Shown: positions 1 to 14,998 of the stretch, one piece after another
Layout: each line of letters starts with the position of its first letter
Numbering within the stretch: position 1 is the first letter of the stretch
Origin: Spirogloea muscicola
Taxonomy: Eukaryota > Streptophyta > Zygnematophyceae > Spirogloeales > Spirogloeaceae
Reading direction: 5' to 3'
DNA length: 61,921 bases
Assembly: GCA_009602725.1 (NCBI GenBank)
Contig: WELB01000071.1
Location: 282,178 to 344,098, forward strand
The notes under the pieces: generated by a model
Database searches by the model: none
What the model was told of the DNA's origin: nothing
What the model saw: the letters and a program-made list of their open reading frames with translations, nothing else
Program-made: the position numbers and the translations under genes

Positions 1-91
1 GGCGCGGCCGCCGGCGGGGCCGGCTTGTCTGGCCGCCGCCGCCCGTGAGACCAGCCCCGGCCCCTGGCGTCCCCTGGAGGCCCTCGCCCGG

Positions 92-1874
92 ATGGCTGCT
101 GCCGCCGTCACCGCCGCTGCTGCCCCGGGGCCCGCTCCCGCTGCTGGTGGGCGCCCACCTGAAGCTCTGCCGTCCCTCTAACGTCGCTTGGAGGGCCTGC
201 GCGACGCGTTCAGTGGCAGGCAGAGAGGGGCTCGGCTACATGAGCTCACCATGTTCTGGTCCTGTGCTCAAGTCCTTAGCGCGCAACAGCGGGCGGGCAA
301 CGCCTTTCCGTACGTCGGCCCTCCATAACAATTGATGTTAAATTTCGCGAAGCGGCTAAGGGCGGGTGTCTCTCCTCCTGCGGCAGGCAAGGTGGTGGTT
401 GTCACAGGCGTCACCAAGGGCCTGGGCGAGGCGCTGGCTCTTGAGCTGGCGTCCCGCGGCCACACGGTGGCCGGCTGCGGGAGGTCCGAGGACAAATTGG
501 AAAAGCTGCGGTCGAGGCTGCAAGGCAAGCACCTCTTCAAGGCCGCCGACGTGGTTGGTGTGCTCTTGCACTGCGCTTACTGGCCACCCTGTCACAGCCA
601 TCAGCAGTCCATTGATTTGCAGCTTCTGCTGAATCCTAAACCTGAGATGTATACAGCTGACATGTTCAAAGTAGCCCAACATATGCTGTGGAATGGACTT
701 GTGACCTAGAGTTTACGTCCATTTGTCGTGTCCACCTTCACGGGCATTCGCTGACAGTGCAATCACAACATTGAGCCGCGTATGCTCGCAGACCTCTGAC
801 AAGAGTGTGGGAGAATTTTGTCAAACTGTTATTGACACTCTCGGCATCCCTGATATAGTAAGTAAGTAACGCATGTCAGCACAATGACCACCCGTATTTG
901 GTGCAGCCTTGTCAATTGTACTTGAGGTGAAGGACACTTCTTAAACTGATTGTGGACTACTTTTCGCCGGCCTCATCCCAGCAGCTCACAAGCTGACTGT
1001 TGCTGAGGCTATCCTATTTTCTTGTGCAGTAAACAACGCGGGCTGCATCAATGCAAATGCCAAGTTATGGGATGTACCCATAGAGGAATTTCACTCTGTA
1101 ATTGACACAAACGTCAAGGGCACCTACCATGTCATCAGGCACTTTGTTCCTCACTTGGTCTCTAAGAAGGGCTCTGTCATTGTCAACCTTTCGTCTGGAT
1201 GGGGTAGATCGACTGCGGCTGAGGCAAGTGCTCCTGCTGAGTCGCTGCATCCTCTTGTTCCTGCCAATCTGCCCTGACCAAAGGACTAACGTAATGCAGA
1301 GACTGCAACATTAGGTTGATCCTGCCCTCCAACTCTATAGCAGATACAGTGTCCTTGAAGGCTATTCTTATTGCTCGCATTGACTATCATCACGAGTCAC
1401 GATAGATCTGCTCTCTTGAAGCCCATGTTGCAGCTCTGCAGCCTGGTCGAGCATAATCGAGCATACTGTGTGCCTTACTGGCCTATGGTTCTGTTGAGGG
1501 CTGGGACGCACAGGTTGCTCCCTACTGTGCCACAAAGTGGGCAGTGGAAGGCATGACCAAGGCCCTAGCGAAAGAGCTTCCGCCTGGCGTTGTCGCCGTA
1601 GCTCTCAACCCAGGCATTATCAACACAGCCATGCTCCAGTCGTGCTTTGGATCATCAGCTTCCATGTATACCACGCCCGACCAATGGTGAGCTCACTTGG
1701 CATCTTCCCTGTAATCTATGTGCAGTGGCAGTTGATGTAGCTTCGCTTGCACGGTTGCAATTGAATTGGACTCAAGTCTGCACACTCATTTGTTGACTTG
1801 GCAGGGCACCTCATGCTGCTAATCTCATTCTTGGCATATCGCCCTTGGACAACGGCGCATCCATGACTGTTTGA
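92..1874 (+). CDS. Short-chain dehydrogenase, NADPH-dependent pterin aldehyde reductase-like
   Basis: A cytosolic-type SDR resembling the plant enzyme that reduces pterin aldehydes in folate salvage. Exons I read: 92-146, 387-553, 792-857, 1030-1223, 1514-1686, 1805-1874. The protein has the Rossmann motif TGVTKGLG near its start, the NNAG motif, the catalytic serine in NLSSGWGRS, and YCATK as the YxxxK pair. The C-terminus DNGASMTV matches what I recall of the Arabidopsis enzyme, and length (about 240 residues) fits. The first exon is short and Ala-rich, and its ATG is my choice because the 146/387 junction keeps frame; an ATG at 335 is the alternative. The donor after 1223 reads GAG|GCAAGT, a GC-AG intron. 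Oddity: joining 857 to 1030 with canonical GT-AG leaves a TAA; one extra G restores the expected V-N-N-A-G, so a base may be missing in the assembly. Family assignment is firm, substrate is inferred. Confidence 0.85.
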
Positions 1875-2229
1875 CAATCTGTGCAATATTATAGACAATC
1901 TTCTCGCGCATTCAGCGAGCGCAGACAGGACAAGGGACTCTTGTGATTGCACCCCATATCATTTGCAGTGTCTGCTACTTCCTTATACTAGTATGACTGA
2001 TCAGATCATGGATGCACAAGCATCATATAAGTGATAATGTGCAAAACTTTCGTTCTCATAGACTCCAGCTGCACTGCTGTGTCTTCACTAGGCAGTAAAG
2101 AACAAATCAAAATCTGTACAATCTAGGCAACATCAGGCAGATCTAAGGCTGACTTAAGTCCTACCATTACTCATAGAGGACATACCCTCAAAGGACAACA
2201 GGCAGAGCTGTGACCACCATCAGATATGC
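1875..2229. other. Intergenic space between convergent genes
   Basis: Short AT-richer stretch between the stop codons of the SDR and GAPDH genes, which point towards each other. It must hold both 3' UTRs. I see no further gene. Confidence 0.6.
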
Positions 2230-5400
<3,171 letters not shown>

Positions 5401-7540
5401 ATACGAACGAATACGAACGAACAATCACCTTCGTCGGCGGAGATTGATGAAAGCAGCTCTTCCAAAGGTGGGTCTGACGAAGGTGGCCTCTTGCCCTCCA
5501 TTTCTTTGACTGAAGTGCGTAGATTGAGCATGTCTTGCCTCCATTTGCAGAAGCCACGGAGCGTAGTTTCGCGATGCTTTTGCGCCATCCGGCCCTTTCA
5601 GAAGAAAGTGCTCGCCCATTGAGGATTCAAGACGTTGTTCTTTCCTTTTGGGAGTGCCACTTCTTTCCTTTTGGGCTGGCCTCTCATTGGAGATCCCCAT
5701 TGGGAGAGCCACTTCTTCTTCCTCTTCTTCTTCCTCTCACAGAAGGCAAGGAAAAGAATGAAAGAGCGCGCCCATAGAGAAAGGGGGCCAGCAAAGCCAG
5801 CCCAGAAAGAATGGACAATGTCAGGCAAGGGCTGTGAAAAGCCAGCCCGAAAAGAATTGACAAAGGTTCGAAGGGGCCAAGAACGCTTAACAGCTACGAA
5901 GGGGCCTGAAGAAGCTATGTCAGGACGGTGTGAGGATGGACCACTCAGTAGTTACGAGTGAGGAGCCTCAAATCCGACAGACTAGCTGCCGGAAAACTAA
6001 TCCCCCTGACAAAAGCCGGAGGCCGCAGCGAGAGCACGGCCAGCACGCAGATGCAAGGCTTGGGCCATGGACCGCTGACAGCCATTGCCTTACACTGAAA
6101 GAGGTGTTTCGATGTGCTAGCCTCTCACACGGCGGAGTGCCTCTTTCCCTGCAGCGAGCTACTCTGACTTGATATTGCTCACTCGCGGGTACTGAGCTTC
6201 CCTCTGCATCGTCTCGTCTTATGATAGTGTAGTCCTTTTCGGCACCTTTTTCTTTGGCTTTCGACGTTGTCCATTCTTTTTGGGCTGGCTTTGCCAGCTC
6301 CTCCTCTCTATGGGCGAGCACTTTCTTCTTTGCCAGCCCCTCTTCTCTGTGGGCGAGCACTTTCTTCTTTTCTTCTCACAGCCCAAAGGGAGAAAGTCGT
6401 TTCCAGCAGAGGGCGATGGCTGTGAGTTGCCAGCCCAGATCAGAGAAATGAACAAAGTTTGAAGGGGCCAAAGACATATCCTGCTTTTTCACGCTATCTG
6501 GCTGTGCCAGAGCCGCGCTATGACTGCTGCTTCTGGGTCCGTCTGGGTGCCTCTTTCCCAGGTGCGAGTCACTCCAACTTGCTGCTGCTAACTCGTGGTT
6601 TCTCTAAGCTTCCATCTGCGGTAGTCTCGTGCATAGCTGTGTGCTTTAGGCTTCTTTCGGCTCTTTGGACCTTGTCCAGTCTTTTTGGGCTGCCCTTTCC
6701 CAGCCCCTACCTTCGTTGGGAGAGCCACTTCTGATTCAGACCTTGTCCATACCTTTTGGGCTGGCCTCTCACAGCCACTGCTGTCAATCGAGGAGTGCTG
6801 TTCTTTTGTGCTACAGCGCACAGTGACTCAAGTGGCCACGAGGCACTTAGTAACCCAAAGGAGAGCCCCCTTTGACGGAGCCACCTTCTAATTTCACAGC
6901 CACTGCCTTACATCGGATGAACTGTTAACTCGGCTGGCCTCTCACAGCCATCGCATAACCTTGAAAGAGCTGCTTGTCTCTTTATCTGCTTGTCCATTCG
7001 TATTTTCGGGCTGGCCTTTCACAGCCAAAAAGTAGGCCCCTCTAAAGTGTGCGAAGTCTCACCCCTTCTGCTGCCTGCTGCTGCAGCCCGTCGCCGCAGC
7101 CCGTTGCTGCGGATCATCGCCGTCTCGCTTCGAGTAGTCTGTAGCGAACCGTGACGATCCCACCGTTGAGGGCGCTTAACCTCGGGTTGACGCTTACGCG
7201 TAGTGTCTGTGGCGCGGACAAGCACTTGTACGCTCGGTACATTTGTCAACGTGCTTGCCTTCGTATTTGGCCAACTCAGGCCCTCCGTCGCTCGACAAAC
7301 ACTCCATCTCCTTCATTTTCCTCCCCTCAGCTCATCTGACTTCCTACTGCTGACACGGGGGTATTGAGGGCGCCCTGTCTGCCTAGCCTTTGGCTCCGTC
7401 ATGAACACCTGTATGCATCTGGCTGGCATTTCACAGCCGATTCTTTCATATCAGCAGCCGCTTTCATGAGAGAAAGACGCTTCCATGAGAAGGCGGTGGC
7501 CTTCATACGCTCCCGCGCACTTCTGACGCGGGTGACACGC
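5401..7540. repeat. Gene-poor block of short dispersed repeats
   Basis: No gene is recognisable. The block is built from many diverged copies of a roughly 40-60 base unit whose core reads CATTCTTTTTGGGCTGGC then TTTCACAGCC, on both strands: near 5795-5830 and 5838-5880 (minus), 6262-6310, 6372-6462 (minus), 6660-6710, 6742-6775, 6938-6960, 6985-7030 and 7415-7440. Several sit as facing pairs. Copies of a second motif (TGCTCACTCGTGGGTACTGAG) occur near 5942-5965 (minus), 6165-6200, 6571-6605 and 7335-7368. Confidence 0.7.
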
Positions 7541-7598
7541 AGTGTGACGCGCCGGCAAGCGATGTGACGCGCAGGCTCGCTGCCATCCAGAAGAAAAT

Positions 7599-7818
7599 GC
7601 GTGTATATTAAGAGATGGGGAGGCCATGTGTGGCCAAGTACAAAGGCAAGCACATTGGACAAATGTACGTCACCTGCTGCTAAGCTGACCCGCTCAGTAA
7701 CCACGAGTCAGCACATAGAGGTCGCTAGCTGACGCTCGAATACCGGACGGCAATTGACTAGCTCTTGTGCCAGCAGCTAAGGCTCGACCAGCTTTCTGAT
7801 GCAGAGCATACGCCTGAG
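7599..7818 (-). mobile_element. 5'-truncated non-LTR retrotransposon tail
   Basis: About 220 bases matching the 3' end of the element at 28561-30907, including the last codons of its reverse transcriptase frame and the 3' UTR ending in ATATACACGC. A-rich AGAAGAA-like sequence flanks both ends and may be a short target-site duplication. Confidence 0.85.
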
Positions 7819-7948
7819 AAGAAGAGGAGCTGCTCGGGCATTTGTTAGGGTTTCTCACGGACCTGCCCTCGTACTACTTGCTGTGACGCGGATGTGATGT
7901 GGTGTGACGCGCCTGCACCGCGGTGCGACGCGCAGGCGCGCCGCTTCC

Positions 7949-8097
7949 AGAAAATGCGTGTATATTAAGAGATGGGGAGGCCATGTGTGGCCAATACAAA
8001 GGCAAGCACATTGGACAAATGTACGTCACCTGCTGCTAAGCTGACCCGCTCAGTAACCACGAGTCAGCACATAGAGGTCGCTAGCCGACGCTCGAAT
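7949..8097 (-). mobile_element. 5'-truncated non-LTR retrotransposon tail, duplicated copy
   Basis: About 150 bases of the same 3' tail, shorter than the copy at 7599-7818 and lying in the second unit of the tandem duplication. Confidence 0.85.
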
Positions 8098-8170
8098 AGG
8101 CTTCCAGAAAGGGAAGCTGCTCGGCCGGGTCCTCAACGAACCTGCCGGCGCACTAGTAAGACCCTCCTCG

Positions 8171-9852
8171 GGCCCGCTCTCCCAGGGGTGGAGGACGACT
8201 CCGTGTTATGTATCTGATCAGCTAAGGCTGACAGTGCAAAGTTCTCCTTCTGATGCTTCTGGCACTGACTAATCTCTCGTGCCTTGTAGACCTTTTGCCA
8301 GAGCGTACCCGTGGATCTTCATTGGTGATTCTCTCGCCTGCTGCATCCATGCTCCCGGGGTCGGCTGATATGAAGTGGCCCTCCATCCGGGCGGTCATTG
8401 CTATTGCCAGCTTAGCATGTCGCGTTCATAATTACCTGCAGTCGACGAACTGCCTGCCTATTCGGCATGGAGGTGAGACCGAGCGTCGCTGGGTGTGCAA
8501 TCTAATTATTTGACGGGGGTTGGTTCATACTCCAGTCCTGGCTCCTCCCTCAGCTGCTGGTGTGCGGCTTTGTGTTTGGGGGGTATGGCTTGCGCGTTAC
8601 CATGATTGCTTTGCTTGCCCAAGTGCAGTTTTCCAGCAACATTGTGACATATCATATTGAGAGGTTTCGCTGGATGCCCACACTCTCAGCTGCTGGTGCA
8701 GCAAAATGACAGCCTTGCGCTTAATCACCGAATGAGGCTGATGCAGTGATTAGTAGTTTAAGAGCCTGCAAGTGATGCTAGTGAACAGCTGCATAGTCAT
8801 GTCCTCTAAGCTCTACGCATTAGCCTGACTTTCTCGTTCTCTGGCATCAATGCAAGCTGGGCAAATCTCCTGCAGTGCTTCATGCAAGTGTGGGGGCGGC
8901 AAGCAATGGCAGGCATGTGCCGCAGGCCTGGCTGTAGACATGTTAGCACCGTGCTAAGGGGCTGCATTAAAAGTCTTCTTCCTCTGGCTGCTCCTGATGT
9001 TGCTCCTGTCGACTACGTTCAGCAGCCTCCCCTTCTTGTCTCCTCAACTGAGATTCCCCAACTGGACGTTTGCCTTTCTTCAGAGGACCAGCAGACCGCC
9101 CTCCTCTCGGCGTTTCAGATGCTCGTGGCGGCACACAGATTCCGCCCTCTCTCAGGAATCAGCCACACATGGAAGTAGACAGCACAGGCTCTGTCTTCAC
9201 TAGCCACACAGTCAGAAAAGCACAGGCTTCGCCCTCGCTCAGAGAATGATTAGCCGTAGCTAGGACGCACCAGAGTAGCGGACGCCTCAGAGCCAGAAAT
9301 TGGATCTAAGACCGACGCGCCCGGGCACCCCTTGTCACAAGGAGTGCCCCAAGGGCTTACAAGGCTGAGTCTGTTGGTTCCTTAGCCAAATTACCAGATT
9401 ACAGCATTTGGTAGAGTGCTTCCCCAGCCCAAATCGCTGATCCACAGTATCACAACATCAACATGCATAGCCCAAGCTGAACCTGCTGAGCCTTTGTATG
9501 ATAGGACCTAGTTTTCCTCATTCTGGCCTGCCATTGTCATACCTGCCGCCGAATCATTGTGTAAGCTCCCAGCAGGCTCTGCATATCACTTTCATTACAG
9601 TGCGCCTCCATTTACTACGTGTTAAGTGGAGTGTTGGCAACGTGTGAATGGACAGAAGGTGGCTTAGCAACATATTTGACCGGCCGCCACCTCTGCAATG
9701 GAGGTTGCGATGCGTGAAAGCCCTGACGACCTGCCCTTCTAAAGTTGGACGCACTTTTACATGAGACATGAGCTGCCTCCTAAGTAAATGGGTCCTGCTA
9801 GTGAAACTGATTGCGACTAATCAGTATCGCACGACAAAGACCCGGTGAGCAA
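8171..9852. other. Gene-poor stretch, nothing recognised
   Basis: Open frames at 8253-8513 and 8882-9178 are short, low in recognisable motifs and lack splice partners that I can defend. The right end carries the 3' UTR of the minus-strand VPS28 gene. A direct repeat of GGGCTCATTCACGTGTG lies nearby, near 10018-10052, in VPS28's last intron. Confidence 0.45.
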
Positions 9853-11016
9853 CTAAGAGGACTTAGGGAGGGAGTTCATGAAGGCTGTATAGGACGAGTC
9901 CAAGTCGAAAGCAAGCTGTCGAGCTTGCCCTTCTGTTAGCTCGTCCGAGGCTGACATCCGATTGAATCTTGACAACCACTCCCTCCCCTGGCACTTGGCA
10001 TACAAGCTTGTCTCAGATGGGCTCATTCACGTGTGAAGGGCTCATTCACGTGTGGCAATCAGCAGCCTGAGGAGTAGATTCACAACCAAGGGACAGAACT
10101 TGTCATAGATATATGGCACCCACCTTGACCTTGCCTTCAAAATCAGCTGGCAGTTGTGGAACACGATTCAATGATCCGACAAGGTCTGTCAAGTGAGGAT
10201 ATATTTGGTCGACAGCAACCATGTTGAGCTTGAGCAGATCCATGGTAGTGATGAAGTGTTGCACAGTCTCGGCAACTGCAGAAGCAGTGTTATCCGAACT
10301 GGCTGCTTTATGTTCCACGGTCGCTGGGATGCCAGACACCAGCAGTCTGTGTCCCACAATAAACAACTCAGGAAAAGTATTCCACGCGTCAATTCATGTA
10401 GATTTGCTATCTGCACAATAATTAGAGAGATCAAAAGTTCAGGATATGATGAGGAGGCAATCTTCGGATGGAGTGGTTCCGGCTCTGACCTATTCACAGC
10501 AGCAGGACAGTCCATCTTGTATGCAGCCATGAAGCGCTCTACATCCGGAACAGTATCCTGCCCAATAGAACCAAATTGGCGCTGTCAACAAAGGAATCAT
10601 AAGGGATGAATGTTGCAGGCATTGAGGTTCTGCACGATGCACAAGAGAGTACCTTTAGGGTCGTTCTAAGGGTCTTGAACTGCGTGATCAACTTCAAGCA
10701 GGCAGGCTCGTAGTCCTTGGCACTGATATCGTCCCTGACATACGCTTTCTCCAGCTTCTCTGCACTGCCAGGAAGGATCACAACGGTAGGCTGTAGTCGT
10801 CACAGACAGAACCGTCAATGGCCCTTGCAGCTCCGAGTCGAAGTCGGCGCAGGCAGGCGGTCGTTAAGCAGAGGCCAAGCGGAGCTGCACACCTGTGGTC
10901 TTGATGATGGCATACAGGTCAGCGAAATTCTCGTACATCTCCCTCTCCTTCTTGTCCGACCAGAGCTTCACCTCCCGCACGTCCGCGGCTGCAGTTGAGC
11001 CCGCGGCCATCGCCAT
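9853..11016 (-). CDS. VPS28: VPS28, ESCRT-I subunit
   Basis: Subunit of the ESCRT-I complex that sorts ubiquitinated cargo at endosomes. Five exons join in frame to 218 residues, close to the usual 210: 11016-10893, 10759-10653, 10557-10490, 10346-10124, 9987-9853. The N-terminal half holds the helical ESCRT-I core region with EKLEKAYVRDDIS and the AYKMDCPAAVNR segment. The C-terminal four-helix domain begins around SAVAETVQHFITTMDLLKLN and includes AVDQIYPHLTDL and PADFEGKVK. The tail has EWLSRFNRMSASDEL. The match to the Arabidopsis protein as I recall it covers the full length. The ATG at 11016 precedes a second in-frame ATG two codons on, so the exact start is uncertain by two residues. 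Confidence 0.95.
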
Positions 11017-12037
11017 CGGGGTGGGGACGCCGAGCGCGGGCAACGTGCTGGAAGCCCGGGAATGCTGTCGTCCGAAGCACGCGGGGTCGCAGCAGCCACT
11101 GGAGTGGCGGCCGGGCTCTCGAACTCCAGACGGCTATTGAGACCGAGGCGACGAGCGGCCGCGACAAGCTGACGGGCTTCGCGTGTGAGAGCGACGGCGC
11201 GGAGGCGATAGCGGCGGCAGCCCAGGCGCGGCGCTGGCGGCTGTGCAGTCGGCGAGCACCACGACTCGAGGCGGACCAAGCGGTTCACTCCACGTCGGGA
11301 ATGGTGTGGGCTCGGAGCGGGGCCGGCCCAGAGAGTCCTGGAACGGGGTTGCCCCGACGGCCTCCGTCTCCGCTGTTTTTAATGTATGGTTACGCCACTC
11401 GTTAGTACTCCTCCAGATTTGTATGTGCTCGCTCGTGGGTATTTCCAAATCACACCAATCACACATTCCACATAATCCACATGATTCACACCACCCCTTA
11501 GCGCCCTTAGTGTAGGGCTTCGTTTTTGTAGCCCCAATATCTGCACTAGCTTTTGCCTGAATCGTGATTTTATGGCCTGATGTGGCTCCCTCTCATTTCA
11601 TGCTGCTCACCGCGCGCCTTCTCCTTCGTCCAAAGACATCGATCGGAAGGTCATGGCCATGGTCACAACCCCGGGGGCCAGCGGAAGCGCGCGGCGGCTC
11701 CTCTGACGGATGCGGCCACCGACCATCCGACGATGCCAAGTGCCTTGGTGCGGCGCCGATGGCCACGCTGACATCTGCTCTCCTTCCTGCAACTACTGCC
11801 TTGTCGTGCTGCCTCCTGTCCTTGCGGCGGCGACTTGTTGAAATTGAGGGTCAGTGAGCTGCCCAGCACGACAAGCCCCGCCTTCCTGAGCTTGCGTCTT
11901 GCCTGGCTGCTTCCCCGTCACGTTGGCCGTTCTTCAAGCGAGCTGCTTCTGTGCACTCAGGAACGAGCCTCCACTCTCCAAGAAGCACACTGCTACAGAT
12001 ACCTTGACGCACTTGTGGCTACTGGCCAGCACGGTGC
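11017..12037. other. Divergent upstream region between VPS28 and NTH1
   Basis: About 1 kb between the starts of two divergent genes. The part next to VPS28 is GC-rich. A copy of the dispersed motif TGTATGTGCTCGCTCGTGGG lies at about 11419-11440, about 400 bases upstream of VPS28. No gene is supported here, although open frames exist on both strands. Confidence 0.5.
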
Positions 12038-14998
12038 ATGAGGCCCGCCGCTGCTGCCGCCATTGCCTCCGTCGTCGGTCCCGCCACTCCCAGGCTGCTG
12101 AGCGTGATGGAGTCGGTGATGAGCCGGACGACCCGCCGCAGCCTGGCTGCTAGCTTCCGAGTGGCTGCAGGTGCAAGGAGACCTTGCTCCACAACTGCTT
12201 GTGGCCAATTACAGGCTGAAATTTGACTTCGTATCCCGGCTTGCAAGTGCACTTTGAAAGTATCCAGAAAATGAAAGGTCCAAGAGCTGGCTGTTGCTAA
12301 TCAGCAACCGTCACTCCTGCAGAGAATCCACTTGTGAGCCAAGAGTTCCACGTTTCAGCCTGCCTGCGAAGATCTCCAAGAGGTAGGCCGCTCATGATTT
12401 ACAAGAGCTCCTTGAAATGTCAGTTATGACTAGAGATTAGAATAGATGGAGTAAGGTCCATGGCAAAAGATGGAGCAGTGTGTCCAAGAGGAACTGTTGT
12501 TGTCCTAGAGTTTACTATGTACTTGTAGGATCTGAAGGGCTATATGCTGAAGCACTGAAGCTCGACCTTTGTTGGACCAATCATGAGCTGCATCTATCCT
12601 CCTTCCAGCACATTTATGCAATTAATAAAGAAGAAGAATTGTGGATGGTGCTAATAGTGCGCTGCTCTGTGAAATGTAGTGAAGAGGAAGCTCAATGGTG
12701 ATGCACCGGTTGATGTCAAGTACGAGGAAGAAGTGCAGCTTGCCTCCACGGATGTTGGTCCTGTCCAGGGCTTCTCACTTGAGAACAAGGTCAATATCTT
12801 AGACCACCTGTTTCAGAGCTCTTTGCCTGCAACTTGTAAACGTGAACACTGGCGCGTACTTACATTCATTCCTGTATTCCCTGGTGCAAGTTCACGTGTT
12901 CTGCACAATCTTGAGTTTGCATCATCTTCTGCACAATTCTTTACAGGCTTTGGCAAATGCAATGACTGTGATCAGAGGAGCAAATGTTGAAGTCAAGCTT
13001 GAAGCTGATACTCTCGCAGAACACCCCACCCCAAGCAACGACACAGCAACAGGTACAGCGAGTATGTACAGTCAGAATCACCTTGATTGGCTATATGACA
13101 TGCTAAGTCTAGCAATCTAGAATTGTTATCAAGCAAAGCATGGTGCAGGCGGTTGCAGTGGATTCATACAACTGCTACAACTGCAAATTATCATCATCAT
13201 GGGTGCTTGGCTGCTTGATTTACAAGCCTCACCTGTTGTGTGATTCTTCTTAGAGGCCAAACCTCATCTGGACTTCACTGTGGTTGTGCAGTACCTCCCG
13301 GGAAGTGGCAAGAGGTACTTGAGACCATAAAGAGCATGCGATCAAAGAGTTCGGCTCCTGTGGACACCATGGGCTGCGAGCAAGCTGGACTTGGCCTTCT
13401 ACCCAAGGTTAGATAATTGTGTGTCACTTTTGTAGAAGTAGCTGATGAGAAGGAGCTGGCATGAATGGAGTCAAAAGACATCGCTGCAAAGACATTGTTG
13501 CCGACATCTCATTTCCGCTGATTGTGAGCTTCCAGGAGCGGAGATTTGCTATCCTGGTTTATGCTCTACTATCAAGCCAGACTAGAGACGAAATTACGCA
13601 TGGTATGCCTCCAAGTTCCTCAAGCTTGCGGACTTGTTAAAGTGTCAGATCTTATAATGGCAGTGGTCAATTGCAGTACTTACTTTCTTAAGCTGTCTTC
13701 TAGGTGCTGTCCTTAGACTGCAGAAGGCAAACTTACTCAATGCTGCTGCCATGATGTCTGCGGAAGGAAAAGGCATTAGTGAGATAATCTACCCTGTAAG
13801 TGCTTTTGTATGAGCAGCTCATTTCCCCGTATGTATGTAGCTGAGTGTTACAAGCTTATATTTGGCACTTCCTTGAAAGAATCAAGTAAAAAAGCATGGA
13901 GTGTTTCATCTACAGAGATTGACCAATTCTGCACTTCCTATCTCTATGACATGCAGACTAGTGTCATCGGCAGCACTCATATGCTGACTCTGTAAAGGTT
14001 GGGTGAGCAATCAGGTAGGGTTTTATTCACGCAAGGGGGTCTATCTGAAAAAGGTTGCAACAGTGTGCTTTGAGCTTCATGGAGGAGATATACCACCTAC
14101 ATTTGATGGGCTTATGGAGCTTCCGGGGGTTGGGCCTAAAATGGCCCATCTGGTAAAGCTGGCTGCTTGATCCAACACTCTCATGTATGCCACAAAAATT
14201 ACTCCTGCTTGTTTGTGATACTAACCTTCACATACGTGCTGATAATGTTGCCTCTGTGATGTTAATAGTGTTGCTTTAGTCAACATAGTCGACATTGTTT
14301 CTGACAAGCTTGTCAAGACTGGGCAGGTGATGAACGTGGGATGGGAAAAGAGCGAAGGCATCTGTGTAGATACACATGTGCACCGTATCAGCAACCGATT
14401 AAGGTGGACAGGGCACGTTAAAGCAAAAAGTGGCACCATGCAGGTGAGAATGACAAGGTGCTCAGGATGAATGTAAGAAAATGGTTGGGTCACATCGGAG
14501 TGGAAGCTCCCAGCTCTTGACGGCGCTTATGAAGTGTGTAGTGATGAGCAATTGCAAGCTTTTTACTACTTGTCTTGAAATATATAACAGGGGACAAAGA
14601 CACCTGAAGAGACGAGGAGTGCCCTTCAAGCTTGGCTGCCTCTCGAGCACTGGGTGTCTCTCAACCCTCTCTTGGTATGTGCTTTGACTGCTCAGACATC
14701 CTCCACATTGTTACAGTCCATATCGCCTTGCTGATTATCTCCCGAGTGCTAGTTACTTTCAACGTGGTGCATATGCACGAAAATCCCAATTTACTCAGAT
14801 CTGCTGTGCTGCACGACTGGTTGCCTTGATAGGGTTGTGATAACTTGCTCGATTCTGCAGGTGGGGTTTGGTCAGACGGTTTGCAGGCCTGTGAGACCCC
14901 GCTGTCACATGTGCACACTTTCTTCAAGTGGCCTGTGTCCTTCGAGCACCCATACAACAGCTGCGGACACACTGGCGCCACAAACACCCTCCCTATGA
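12038..14998 (+). CDS. NTH1: Endonuclease III homologue, DNA glycosylase/AP lyase
   Basis: Base-excision repair enzyme that removes oxidised pyrimidines and nicks the abasic site. Ten exons join in frame to about 366 residues: 12038-12170, 12680-12789, 12947-13052, 13292-13407, 13536-13602, 13704-13795, 14015-14152, 14327-14443, 14591-14674, 14861-14998. Exon 1 encodes an Ala/Arg-rich presequence that looks like an organelle targeting peptide. The catalytic core has [10 protein letters not shown], the helix-hairpin-helix [11 protein letters not shown] with the catalytic Lys, and VDTHVHR with the catalytic Asp. The iron-sulfur loop starts [11 protein letters not shown] and its last Cys follows after seven residues; the family norm is five. 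The Q-T-P-S-L end is short. The donor after 12789 (AAG|GTCAAT) is weak, so the exon 2/3 junction is the least certain. Confidence 0.94.

Larger units (their letters stand above)
7540..8170. repeat. Diverged tandem duplication containing retrotransposon tails
   Basis: Two units, about 7540-7880 and 7895-8170, share the same order. Each has GTGACGCGC repeats, then TCCAGAA, then a 3' tail fragment of the non-LTR element, then a segment starting AGCTGCTCGG. The units have diverged; the second tail is shorter and has lost two bases (GGCCAATACAAAGG versus GGCCAAGTACAAAGG). The shared non-element flank shows that duplication, not independent insertion, produced the pair. Confidence 0.75.

Noticed and set aside
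7949-8097. SINE with its own promoter
   Set aside because: No A/B box could be seen; the sequence is a truncated tail of the local non-LTR element.
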